This document shows positions 24,856 to 32,638 of a stretch of 58,686 nt of DNA, in pieces. The notes below the pieces were generated by a model. That model did not search any database, was not told the origin of the DNA, and saw only the letters and a program-made list of their open reading frames with translations. The stretch is from the NCBI GenBank assembly GCA_048859965.1, contig JBLIZO010000002.1:1-58686 (forward strand). The letters are read 5' to 3'. Position 1 is the stretch's first letter, and the number at the start of each line of letters is the position of its first letter. Source of the stretch: Fluviibacter sp048859965 (GTDB lineage Bacteria; Pseudomonadota; Gammaproteobacteria; Burkholderiales; Rhodocyclaceae). The position numbers and the translations under genes are program-made.

Positions 24856-26709
24856 ATGAGCCACCCTCTGCAAGATCAGGTACGCACACTGCCTGAACGG
24901 CCGGGGGTGTACCGCTTTCTGGCCGAAGACGGCCAGGTGCTCTATGTCGGCAAGGCGCGCAACCTTAGAAATCGAGTGTCATCGTACTTCGCCAAAAACC
25001 TGAGCAGTCCGCGCATTGCGCTTATGGTCAGCAAGGTGGCGCGCCTGGAAGTGACGCCCACGCCATCGGAATCTGAAGCGCTGTTGCTGGAAAACCATCT
25101 CATCAAGGAATTAGCGCCGAAGTACAACATCCTGTTCCGCGACGACAAGTCGTATCCGTATATCCGGCTGACACGCGATACCTGGCCAATGATTGGCCTG
25201 CACCGGGGTACGCTCTCAGCGAATGCCGATTACTTCGGCCCGTATCCCAATGCCTGGTCGGTACGTCAGGCTGTCCATCTCCTGCAAAAAATCTTCCGGC
25301 TACGCACTTGCGAGGCCTCGGTTTTCAATAACCGTACGCGCCCATGCCTGCTGTATCAGATCAAGCGTTGCTCGGGGCCCTGCGTCGGGCTCATCAGTGA
25401 AGCCGATTATGCGGAAGACGTTAAGGCCGCCGGTTTGTTTTTACAAGGCCGTGAGCAGGAAATCATCCATCGTCTGACACGGCTGATGGAGCAAGCCGTC
25501 GAGCGTTTGGCCTTTGAACAGGCCGCACAGTTCCGCGATCAGATCCAGGCGTTACACCGCGCACAGGATACACAGATCATGGACAGTCACCAGGCTGAAG
25601 ACATCGACATCATCGTGGCTGTGGAGCAGGGGGGAAGTCTCTGCGTCAACCTGGCCATGGTGCGCGGTGGGCGTCATCTGGGCGATCGGCCGCAGTTTCC
25701 GCAAAACAGCAACCAGCTCGATCAGGCCAGCCTCAGCGAGGTGCTCTCCGCCTTTGTCGAAGCCCACTACGCCATGCATCCGGCGCCCGGCAAAGTGCTC
25801 ATCAATGTGCCGGTCGAAGAAACCGTCGCCGAAACCCTGGCGGGCATCCTGGGCCGACCATTGCCTATGGATCAGCCGCATTATGCGCAACACAAGGCCT
25901 GGGTCGAATTAGCGATCAGCAATGCCGGCCTGGCGCTCACCCAGCGTCGTCAGATGCAATCTCTGCAAGGCAAACGCCAGCTCGCCTTGCTGCAATCACT
26001 GCAGCACGCCGGTTTGGCCATCGAGCACCTGCGCCGCATCGAATGTTTCGACATCAGCCATACCCAGGGTGAAGCGGCCGTGGCCAGTTGCGTCGTCTGG
26101 GTCAGCGACGACAAAGATGGTGGCGGCATGCGCCGCTCGGAATACCGGCGTTTCAACATCACCGACATCACGCCGGGTGATGATTATGCGGCGATCCATC
26201 AGGCGGTGTACCGCCGCTATAAACCCGGTGAGCAAGGCGCCGACAGCACAGAAGCGATGCGCCCAGATCTGCTTCTCATCGATGGCGGCAAAGGACAGGT
26301 CGCCAAAGCTTTCGAAGCGCTGAGCGAATTGGGCCTCAACGACCAACCTCTGGTCGGCGTGGCCAAAGGGCTGGGCCGTAAACCGGGTCTGGAATCACTT
26401 GTCTTCGCCGACGGGCGAGAACCCTTGCACCTGGATCCGGACGACCCCGGTCTGCACCTCGTGCAGGAAATCCGCGACGAAGCACACCGCTTTGCGCTCA
26501 CCGGGCATCGGGGCCGTCGCCAGAAGGCGCGCATCGCTTCGCGGCTGGATGACATCGCCGGTATCGGCCCTAAACGCCGCAAAGCCCTGATCACCTGTTT
26601 CGGTAGCGTGAGCGCCATCAAAGTGGCCAGCATAGAAGCCATTGCCGGTGTGCCAGGTATGAGTGACGAATTAGCACAAAGAGTACACGCCGCGCTGCAA
26701 GATCGCTGA
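24856..26709 (+). CDS. uvrC: Excinuclease ABC subunit C
   Basis: Makes both incisions in UvrABC nucleotide excision repair. The N-terminal GIY-YIG nuclease (PGVYRF ... LYVGKARNLRNRV) makes the 3' cut; a UVR/UvrB-binding helix region lies near residues 200-235; the RNase H-like 5' nuclease has FDISHTQGEAAVAS and LLLIDGGKGQV; a C-terminal helix-hairpin-helix pair (DIAGIGPKRRKAL, IAGVPGMSDELAQRV) ends the protein. Length is 617 residues. pgsA follows after 10 nt, the same order as in other Proteobacteria. Confidence 0.97.
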   Translation: MSHPLQDQVRTLPERPGVYRFLAEDGQVLYVGKARNLRNRVSSYFAKNLSSPRIALMVSKVARLEVTPTPSESEALLLENHLIKELAPKYNILFRDDKSYPYIRLTRDTWPMIGLHRGTLSANADYFGPYPNAWSVRQAVHLLQKIFRLRTCEASVFNNRTRPCLLYQIKRCSGPCVGLISEADYAEDVKAAGLFLQGREQEIIHRLTRLMEQAVERLAFEQAAQFRDQIQALHRAQDTQIMDSHQAEDIDIIVAVEQGGSLCVNLAMVRGGRHLGDRPQFPQNSNQLDQASLSEVLSAFVEAHYAMHPAPGKVLINVPVEETVAETLAGILGRPLPMDQPHYAQHKAWVELAISNAGLALTQRRQMQSLQGKRQLALLQSLQHAGLAIEHLRRIECFDISHTQGEAAVASCVVWVSDDKDGGGMRRSEYRRFNITDITPGDDYAAIHQAVYRRYKPGEQGADSTEAMRPDLLLIDGGKGQVAKAFEALSELGLNDQPLVGVAKGLGRKPGLESLVFADGREPLHLDPDDPGLHLVQEIRDEAHRFALTGHRGRRQKARIASRLDDIAGIGPKRRKALITCFGSVSAIKVASIEAIAGVPGMSDELAQRVHAALQDR

Positions 26710-26719
26710 TAATAACGCT

Positions 26720-27283
26720 ATGAATCTGCCGCTTATCCTCACCTGGGCGCGTATCGCCTGCATCCCGTTGCTGATTGTCGCTTTCGTCCCCGGTGTCTTG
26801 CCGCTGGAAGAGGGCGTGCGCAATCAGGTAGCCGCCTGGCTGTTTATCATTGCTGCTGTGACCGACTGGCTGGATGGCTATCTTGCGCGTAAGTGGAACC
26901 AGACCTCCAATTTCGGGGCCTTCCTCGATCCGGTGGCCGACAAACTCATCGTTTCCACCGCGCTGGTGCTGCTGGTCGCGGATGGTCGTGTGAGCGAACT
27001 GGTCACCATCATCATTATTGGCCGCGAGATTACCATCTCGGCACTGCGCGAATGGATGGCCACTATGGGCAAGCGCAAGAGCGTCGCAGTCAACATGATC
27101 GGCAAGTTCAAAACCGCTGCGCAGCTCGTCGCCATTCCCATGCTGCTGAACGCCGGCACCGTGGCCGGGCTGGACATGATTTTCTGGGGAACGCTGCTCA
27201 TCTGGGTGGCCGCTGCTCTGACCTTGTGGTCAATGGCCTATTACCTGTATGTTGCCTGGCCTGATCTGAAAGAGGGCAGTTAA
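26720..27283 (+). CDS. pgsA: Phosphatidylglycerophosphate synthase
   Basis: Inner-membrane enzyme joining CDP-diacylglycerol and glycerol 3-phosphate, the committed step to phosphatidylglycerol and cardiolipin. The CDP-alcohol phosphotransferase signature D-G-x2-A-R-x8-G-x3-D-x3-D is seen in LDGYLARK to AFLDPVADK (about residues 53-76). At least four hydrophobic helices are present. Length is 187 residues. It ends the uvrC unit, and a tRNA gene follows. Confidence 0.95.
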   Translation: MNLPLILTWARIACIPLLIVAFVPGVLPLEEGVRNQVAAWLFIIAAVTDWLDGYLARKWNQTSNFGAFLDPVADKLIVSTALVLLVADGRVSELVTIIIIGREITISALREWMATMGKRKSVAVNMIGKFKTAAQLVAIPMLLNAGTVAGLDMIFWGTLLIWVAAALTLWSMAYYLYVAWPDLKEGS

Positions 27284-27310
27284 AGCGATCAAGAATATGT
27301 CAGGTTTTAC

Positions 27311-27339
27311 TTGACCTGCAAAAATGACCTCTATATAAT
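27311..27339 (+). promoter_or_regulatory. Consensus promoter of tRNA-Gly
   Basis: TTGACC (27311-27316), a 17-nt spacer and perfect TATAAT (27334-27339). Start expected near 27346, just before the tRNA. Confidence 0.85.
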
Positions 27340-27351
27340 TCTGTCCTGTTC

Positions 27352-27427
27352 GCGGCAGTAGCTCAGTTGGTAGAGCGATACCTTGCCAAGGTATAGGTCG
27401 AGAGTTCGAGACTCTTCTGCCGCTCCA
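27352..27427 (+). tRNA. tRNA-Gly, anticodon GCC
   Basis: 76-nt cloverleaf: acceptor GCGGCAG pairs with CTGCCGC; D-arm GCTCAG...GAGC; anticodon loop TTGCCAA with GCC at 27385-27387 reading glycine GGC/GGU; T-arm GAGAGTTCGAGACTC. The CCA end is encoded. It has its own strong promoter and a terminator right after it, so it is a single-gene unit. Confidence 0.97.
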
Positions 27428-27431
27428 AATG

Positions 27432-27461
27432 AAAGGCCAGTACTTCGGTACTGGCCTTTTT
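27432..27461 (+). terminator. Rho-independent terminator after tRNA-Gly
   Basis: AAAGGCCAGTAC and GTACTGGCCTTT form a 12-bp stem closed by the stable TTCG tetraloop, followed by further Ts. It is symmetric enough to also stop minus-strand transcription from the gene ending at 27476. Confidence 0.93.
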
Positions 27462-27475
27462 GATTGTCGTGACGC

Positions 27476-28060
27476 TTATTTGTACATCGGCATTTGATGC
27501 GGGTTAGCGGGCATAGTGCTTAGGCCCCCCTTCATCATCTGACCATCAGGCATCATGTGTTGCTGAGCGGGCATTTCATGCATGGTTTCGCTCTGATAGC
27601 CCAGTAAAGCCGGGTCCATCATGCCGGCAATCATTGCCAAGTGGGCAAACACGAGAAACACCGCGACATAGATGGCGTGATAACCCAGCTTCTTCTCCTC
27701 GCTGACCCCCTTGTGGATGAGCCCCAAGTCCTGCAGGGCAATCAGCACCATCGGAACACCGCCGATCAGGTAGGTCGAGACCGCAATCACATCAATGATC
27801 GTGCGCCACTCGCCGGCTCGGGTGATGGGCATCACGGCGTTTACCAGCAGGTAGGCGATGATGCCGATGAAATACAGGCCAACAACAATGCCCGCAACCC
27901 GGTTGAGGTTGCGGACCCAGCCATGCAGTTTTCGGGTATAGAGGATGTAAAGCTCGGTAATGGCAACGGTTTCTGCCAGCACGACAGGAATCGCCATGAA
28001 AATAATCAGGTTCCACGGCTGATTGGTCGCCAGCAGTTCCATGTAATGGGTCATGTTCAT
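27476..28060 (-). CDS. Four-helix membrane protein with Met-rich tail (DUF6803-like)
   Basis: 194-residue membrane protein I assign only loosely, to the DUF6803 group of small permease-like proteins. Helices lie near 16-40, 54-77, 87-112 and 126-148. Positive residues (TRKLHGWVR, IHKGVSEEKK) put loops 1 and 3 in the cytoplasm, so the tail should be periplasmic. The tail (147-194) has 11 Met and 3 His in 48 residues, in clusters such as HEMPAQQHMMPDGQMM, the composition of Cu(I)/Ag(I)-binding segments. The start at 28060 is preceded by GGAGAT; a longer frame to 28162 has no such site. It lies downstream of a Cys/His-rich exported peptide gene on the same strand. Metal handling is inferred. Confidence 0.7.
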   Translation of the reverse strand: MNMTHYMELLATNQPWNLIIFMAIPVVLAETVAITELYILYTRKLHGWVRNLNRVAGIVVGLYFIGIIAYLLVNAVMPITRAGEWRTIIDVIAVSTYLIGGVPMVLIALQDLGLIHKGVSEEKKLGYHAIYVAVFLVFAHLAMIAGMMDPALLGYQSETMHEMPAQQHMMPDGQMMKGGLSTMPANPHQMPMYK

Positions 28061-28084
28061 ATCAAATCTCCAAATAGGCATAAG

Positions 28085-28106
28085 ACCCGCGCGATCTGGC
28101 GCGGGT
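28085..28106. other. Hairpin between the two minus-strand metal-type genes
   Basis: ACCCGCGC and GCGCGGGT form an 8-bp stem with a 6-nt loop. On the minus strand no T-run follows, so it may act as an attenuator or mRNA-stability element rather than a strong terminator. Confidence 0.5.
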
Positions 28107-28124
28107 TTGAATAAAAATGCGGGA

Positions 28125-28475
28125 TTAGGAGTTTTGCCGAGGAGGGCGATATAGCCCTTCAATCCGTAAAGCCAAGCTCAATGACGGATTGAACGGGATA
28201 AGACCAACAGCGGTTTGTGTCGTTTGTACCAGCGTTGAGTCCGGCACAATGCCTACAAAACTAAAACAGCATCCATGCGAAACTTTCGTATCGGCATGGT
28301 GTGCATCATCCTCTGCCGTGACGTGGCAGTCAGGGACAGTTGCTGCGTCCAGATGGACGCTATCCTCTTGGGCCAATGACGAGAAAACCTCGCCAAGCGC
28401 ATTCGCGTTGCTCGCCACAGGCGCGATCAACACAAAGAATGCGATACAGATGGTCAGAAGTCTTCTCAAGCCCAT
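28125..28475 (-). CDS. Small exported Cys/His-rich protein
   Basis: 116-residue protein with a signal peptide (basic start, hydrophobic core 6-20, probable cleavage after the SNANA stretch). The mature part has Cys50, the pair Cys69-Cys70 and five His residues between 41 and 67 (PDCHVTAEDDAHHADTK, SHGCC), then a short hydrophobic stretch and the tail IEGLYRPPR. Small proteins with this layout and a YRPPR-like tail are found beside metal-efflux genes (as I recall, not checked). A good minus-strand promoter lies just upstream. Not a known enzyme; periplasmic metal binding is the best guess. Confidence 0.65.
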   Translation of the reverse strand: MGLRRLLTICIAFFVLIAPVASNANALGEVFSSLAQEDSVHLDAATVPDCHVTAEDDAHHADTKVSHGCCFSFVGIVPDSTLVQTTQTAVGLIPFNPSLSLALRIEGLYRPPRQNS

Positions 28476-28571
28476 GAGGTGATTCTAAACCAAGCTTTCC
28501 AGAAGCCGAAGCAGCAGGTCATCGAATGCATTCTGAATGCGTGTTCTGATTTGGCACGTTCGATATTTTAC

Positions 28572-28599
28572 ATAATATAAATTATGCGCGATTTGTAAA
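28572..28599 (-). promoter_or_regulatory. Promoter for the Cys/His protein and Met-tail pair
   Basis: On the minus strand TTTACA (28599-28594), 16 nt, TATTAT (28577-28572). The surrounding stretch is strikingly AT-rich for this genome. It lies about 95-100 nt before the 28475 start. No MerR/CueR-like 19-nt spaced promoter was seen. Confidence 0.55.
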
Positions 28600-28624
28600 A
28601 GGAGAACAGGAACATAGCAAGCGC

Positions 28625-29269
28625 TCAAAATGGTACCGGCAAGTCAAAGACCATGGGCGCACTTGTTTCCGGATGGTCGAATCTGAGGTGCCGTGCATGC
28701 AGGCACATGCGCGGCGCACGCACAAAGGTTTCTGGATCAGCGTATAGCGGATCGCCCAGAATTGGATGCCCGAGCGCCATGAGATGTAAACGCAGCTGAT
28801 GTGAACGTCCGGTGAACGGTTCAAGATCAACCCGGGTCCAGTTTTCTGCCTCGTTACGCTCAAGAACCCAGTAATGTGTCAGGGATGGTTTGCCTGTTTC
28901 ATAGTCAATCTTCTGACGTGGCCGATTCGGCCAATCAGCAATCAGCGGGAAATCGATACTGCCTTGGTCATTCATCATGAGCCCCGCGACGATGGCTTCG
29001 TAACGCTTGTGGATCTGCCGTTCGCGAAAGGCACGGCTTAAGCCGCTGCTCATCGCCTGTCCACGCGCCAACATCATAAGCCCGGAGGTTGGCTCATCCA
29101 AGCGATGGACGACGACGGCATCCGGGTAATGCGGTTGTAGCCGCGTAATGACACTGTCCCATTTTTCGGGCCTTCTTCCAGGCTGTGACAGCAGGCCCGC
29201 AGGTTTGTCGATGACGAGCAGCCCATCAGCATCATGAACCAGTGTTATGCTTTCAAGGGTTATCGCCAC
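28625..29269 (-). CDS. rluA: Pseudouridine synthase RluA
   Basis: Dual-specificity enzyme forming pseudouridine 746 in 23S rRNA and 32 in several tRNAs. It matches E. coli RluA closely in the order VIDKPAGLLSQPGR, HRLDEPTSG (catalytic Asp), FPLIADWPNRPRQK, YETGKP, and FTGRSHQLRLHLMALGHPI. Length is 214 residues, and there is no S4 domain, as in RluA but unlike RluC. The start is GTG at 29269. It is divergent from the MFS gene with only 15 nt between starts, so one or both promoters must lie within the opposing gene. Confidence 0.93.
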   Translation of the reverse strand: MAITLESITLVHDADGLLVIDKPAGLLSQPGRRPEKWDSVITRLQPHYPDAVVVHRLDEPTSGLMMLARGQAMSSGLSRAFRERQIHKRYEAIVAGLMMNDQGSIDFPLIADWPNRPRQKIDYETGKPSLTHYWVLERNEAENWTRVDLEPFTGRSHQLRLHLMALGHPILGDPLYADPETFVRAPRMCLHARHLRFDHPETSAPMVFDLPVPF

Positions 29270-29284
29270 AAAATTTTTCCTCTG

Positions 29285-30667
29285 ATGATTACAGCAGCCT
29301 CGCGCAAGCGCATTATTCTTGCCAGTATGATCGGCACGACGATCGAATTTTACGACTTCTACATCTACGCGACGGCCGCTGTCTCGATTTTTCCGTTGTT
29401 ATTTTTTCCGACAAGTCATGCCGGAACCTCGTTGCTGGCGTCGATGGCGACCTTTGGTGTGGCGTTTGTCGCGCGGCCGCTGGGTTCAATCGTTTTCGGA
29501 CATTTTGGTGACCGGATTGGCCGTAAAGCGACATTGGTCGGCTCTTTATTGACGATGGGCATCGCGACCTTTTTGATCGGGTTATTGCCGACGGCGTATC
29601 AGATAGGAATTATGGCGCCGGCGTTGCTGACGATCATGCGTTTTTGTCAGGGTCTTGGTCTGGGCGGCGAATGGTCCGGCGCCGCCCTGCTCGCGACTGA
29701 AACGGCGGAACCGGGTAAACGTGCCTGGGCCGCCATGTGGCCCCAACTCGGTGCGCCGTTCGGCTTTATCCTGGCTAATGGCTTCTTTTTGCTGCTGACA
29801 CTGGCATTCGACTATACGGCTGCGCAGGCGACGCTTAACCATGATTTCGTGATCTGGGGCTGGCGAATTCCTTTTCTGGCATCGATTCTGATGGTGTTTG
29901 TGGGCTTGTATGTTCGCCTCAAACTGCATGAAACCCCCGTCTTTGCTCGTGCGATTGCTCGTGGAGAAAAGCTGAAAGCACCGTTAACTGAAGTCTTCAA
30001 AAGACATGGCAACCAGCTGATTCTTGGCACATTTATCATGCTGGCAACGTACTGTGTGTTTTATCTGATGTCCACCTGGGTGCTGTCGTATGCCATTGGC
30101 AAAATCGAGAATGGCTACCTGGGTATCCCTTACCGCGAGTTTCTCGTGCTGCAGCTGATTGCTGTCCTGTTTTTTGCGGCCATGGTGCCGGTTTCCGGCG
30201 CTCTGGCCGACCGTTTTGGGCGTCGTCCGGTGCTGATCGTCATTACGCTCGGTATCATTTTGTTTGGTCTGTCTTTTGGCACGTTTTTGGATCCAGCCAT
30301 CATGGGAACGGGTGCTGGTGCCAACCACAAACTGATGTTGCTGTTTTTAAGTGTTGGTATGGCGCTGATGGGGCTGACTTTCGGGCCAATGTCGGCAATA
30401 CTTCCGGAACTGTTTCCAACCAATGTGCGCTATACCGGCTCCGGTATTTCCTACAATCTTTCCTCGATTTTCGGGGCGGCACTGACGCCCTTTGTGGCCG
30501 TTTGGCTCACCCGCGATTTTGGTGTGGCCTATGTTGGTTATTATCTGTCGGCTCTGGCCTGTCTGACTCTGTTCTCGCTACTTCTGGCACGCGAAACGCG
30601 TCATCTGGATCTGGAGACGCTGGAAGACCAGGTTTCTGCCGTTGCTATTGAATCCACCTCGCCCTGA
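29285..30667 (+). CDS. MFS transporter, metabolite:H+ symporter (MHS) type
   Basis: 460-residue inner-membrane transporter with about 12 helices. The MHS subfamily marks are ASMIGTTIEFYDFYIYATAA at the start of helix 1, GHFGDRIGRKATLV in loop 2-3, the GLGLGGEWSGAALLATE stretch, and a second ADRFGRRPVL loop in the other half. Relatives carry shikimate, alpha-ketoglutarate, proline/betaine or citrate; the substrate cannot be read from the sequence. The start at 29285 is preferred; the frame opens at 29234 inside rluA. dsbB follows after 12 nt, perhaps on the same transcript. Confidence 0.88.
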   Translation: MITAASRKRIILASMIGTTIEFYDFYIYATAAVSIFPLLFFPTSHAGTSLLASMATFGVAFVARPLGSIVFGHFGDRIGRKATLVGSLLTMGIATFLIGLLPTAYQIGIMAPALLTIMRFCQGLGLGGEWSGAALLATETAEPGKRAWAAMWPQLGAPFGFILANGFFLLLTLAFDYTAAQATLNHDFVIWGWRIPFLASILMVFVGLYVRLKLHETPVFARAIARGEKLKAPLTEVFKRHGNQLILGTFIMLATYCVFYLMSTWVLSYAIGKIENGYLGIPYREFLVLQLIAVLFFAAMVPVSGALADRFGRRPVLIVITLGIILFGLSFGTFLDPAIMGTGAGANHKLMLLFLSVGMALMGLTFGPMSAILPELFPTNVRYTGSGISYNLSSIFGAALTPFVAVWLTRDFGVAYVGYYLSALACLTLFSLLLARETRHLDLETLEDQVSAVAIESTSP

Positions 30668-30679
30668 TTTGATCGACCA

Positions 30680-31165
30680 ATGTATTCCCCCCGCACTACT
30701 GCCCCACTCTGCTACAGCCTGGTCATTCTGGGCGCCATCATTGCTTTGGCCGCTGCTCTTTTTATGCAACATGGGAAGGGCCTGCAACCTTGTACGCTGT
30801 GCATTATTCAGCGCTATGCCTTTATCTGGGTCGGGTTATGGGCTTTGATCGCCCTGCTCCTGCCCTACCGCGCTGGTCGGCTAGTGGCGGCGCTGGTCGG
30901 CGGACTCGGGGCATTAGGCGGCATGGTTGTTGCCGGCCGTAACCTCTGGGTCATGGCGCATCCAGATATTTTGTGCGGCCGCGATCCCGTTGAGATATTT
31001 CTGAATCAGCTACCCACAGCGCAATGGTGGCCGAAGGTCTTTATGGCCCTGGGGTTGTGCTCTGATCCGATTCCACCGCTGTTTGGCTTAGCCCTGCCCG
31101 CCTGGTCGCTGCTCGGACTGTTCATTCTTGGCGGGTTGCTGGTTTTGCCGGTCCGACAACGGTGA
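30680..31165 (+). CDS. dsbB: Disulfide bond formation protein B
   Basis: Inner-membrane quinone reductase that reoxidises DsbA. Four helices are seen; the redox pairs are Cys38-Cys41 (QPCTLC, followed by QR near the quinone site) and Cys99...Cys127 in the second periplasmic loop. Arg45 in the IIQRY motif corresponds to the quinone-linked Arg of E. coli. Length is 161 residues. Its last 78 nt overlap, in opposite orientation, the end of the opmB-like gene. No dsbA lies in the window. Confidence 0.93.
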   Translation: MYSPRTTAPLCYSLVILGAIIALAAALFMQHGKGLQPCTLCIIQRYAFIWVGLWALIALLLPYRAGRLVAALVGGLGALGGMVVAGRNLWVMAHPDILCGRDPVEIFLNQLPTAQWWPKVFMALGLCSDPIPPLFGLALPAWSLLGLFILGGLLVLPVRQR

Positions 31166-32638
31166 TACCGGGGAGACCTGACCCGGTTTAACGGGTTGAT
31201 CCCAACCGCCTCCCAGTGCCTTGATCAGCAACACACTGGCATTCAGTCGCTGCTTGGCGATATCAATGGATTTCTGCTGATTGGTCAGCGCCGAGTTAAC
31301 GGCCACAACGACATCCGTGTAACCAGCAATACCCGCCTGATAACGGTTCAGAGCGATTGTCACACTTTTGTCTGCCAGATCAGACGCTTCATCCTGTACG
31401 GAAGCTTCTTGCTCCAATACACGTAATGCCGCCAACTGCGTTTCCACTTCCTGCAACGCGGTGAGAACGGTTTGTCGATAGGTGGCGACGTTCTCGTCGT
31501 AGACGCCACGTGCCTGCTCCACTTTGGCCGATCGCGCGCCAAAATCCAGCAGTGTCAGCGCCAGATTCGGGCCAATCCCCCAGAACAGGAAAGGTCCGGT
31601 AAACAAATGACTGAAGCTGCTCCCCATGTAGCCGATGTTGTTGCCACCGGTATTGAGCGTGAGCGCGGGGTAAAACGCCGCCATCTGATAACCGATTTGA
31701 GCATTGGCGGATGCCATACGTCGTTCAGCCGCCGCAATATCAGGGCGACGTTCCAGTAAATCCGAGGGCAGGCCGGCCGGGACAACGGGTACGGCAATGT
31801 TGGCTCGCCCTGGCAAGGGGTTGAATTTGATGATGAAGTCGGGCGCGGGCTTGCCAATCAGCGTGGCGATAATCGCTTCCTGTGCGGCACGGTTGACACC
31901 GACATCAACCTGTTGGGCCTGAACGCTCTTGTATTGCATCATAGCGTTGATGAGGTCCTGGCGTGCCTTGACGCCCACTTCAAAAGCATTGCGCGTGATG
32001 TCGACCGAACGTTTGTTTTGCGCTGTCGTATTTTCGAGCAGGACTTGCAGAGAGTCCAGTGAACGGATCGTAAAGTAAGCCTGTGCGAGTTGCACCTGCA
32101 TGGAGAGCTTCGCATTTTCCAGATCGGCAACACTGGCGACGTAACCGGCACTCTTGGATTCCACGTCTCGCCGCAGTTTGCCCCAGAGATCGGCGTCCCA
32201 GCCGACCTGGAGTTGAAAATTGACGTTGTTGCCGATGGCGCCATCATTGAGGCTGCCATCCGGATTTACGAGGTTTCCAGTGCCTACGCCAGATGCCGTG
32301 CGGCCACCGGACCCATTAAAGCCCAATTGCGGATAACGGGCCGCGTCTGCGCCCTTGCTGAGGGCCTGCGCCTGGCGGACGCGGGCGACATAGATCGCAA
32401 TGTTCTGGTTATTCGGCGCCACCTGCGCCATGAGTTCTTCCAGAACCGGGTCACGATAGATCTTCCACCACTCACCCTTTGGCACATCGTCAACGGGCTC
32501 GGCAATTTTCCACTCCGGAGTCGGCTTGAAGGCCTCGGCCATCGGTGCATCGGGCCGCTGATAATCCGGGCCAACGGCGCATCCGGCAGTCAGCAGCAAT
32601 ACGGCGCACGTTGATAATAGTAACGGGTTGTATTTCAT
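31088..32638 (-). CDS. opmB: RND efflux outer-membrane lipoprotein, NodT/OpmB type
   Basis: Outer-membrane channel of a tripartite pump. The signal peptide ends in a lipobox (LLLTAGC, lipidated Cys20), followed by the two-repeat TolC-like fold: ARVRQAQAL near the start of repeat 1, and the family's LIGKPAPDF and LLERRPDIAAAERRMASANAQIG motifs. Length is 516 residues. The Gln/Asn-rich C-terminal tail after LIKALGGGW overlaps dsbB and may be dispensable. It is the last gene of the mux/mdt operon and overlaps the preceding muxC-like gene by 4 nt. Confidence 0.92.
   Translation of the reverse strand: MKYNPLLLSTCAVLLLTAGCAVGPDYQRPDAPMAEAFKPTPEWKIAEPVDDVPKGEWWKIYRDPVLEELMAQVAPNNQNIAIYVARVRQAQALSKGADAARYPQLGFNGSGGRTASGVGTGNLVNPDGSLNDGAIGNNVNFQLQVGWDADLWGKLRRDVESKSAGYVASVADLENAKLSMQVQLAQAYFTIRSLDSLQVLLENTTAQNKRSVDITRNAFEVGVKARQDLINAMMQYKSVQAQQVDVGVNRAAQEAIIATLIGKPAPDFIIKFNPLPGRANIAVPVVPAGLPSDLLERRPDIAAAERRMASANAQIGYQMAAFYPALTLNTGGNNIGYMGSSFSHLFTGPFLFWGIGPNLALTLLDFGARSAKVEQARGVYDENVATYRQTVLTALQEVETQLAALRVLEQEASVQDEASDLADKSVTIALNRYQAGIAGYTDVVVAVNSALTNQQKSIDIAKQRLNASVLLIKALGGGWDQPVKPGQVSPVSPLSDRQNQQPAKNEQSEQRPGGQG

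Noticed and set aside
28061..28162. N-terminal extension of the Met-tail membrane protein gene to 28162
   Set aside because: The extension reads through the hairpin and lacks a ribosome site; the ATG at 28060 has GGAGAT at proper spacing and precedes the first helix directly.
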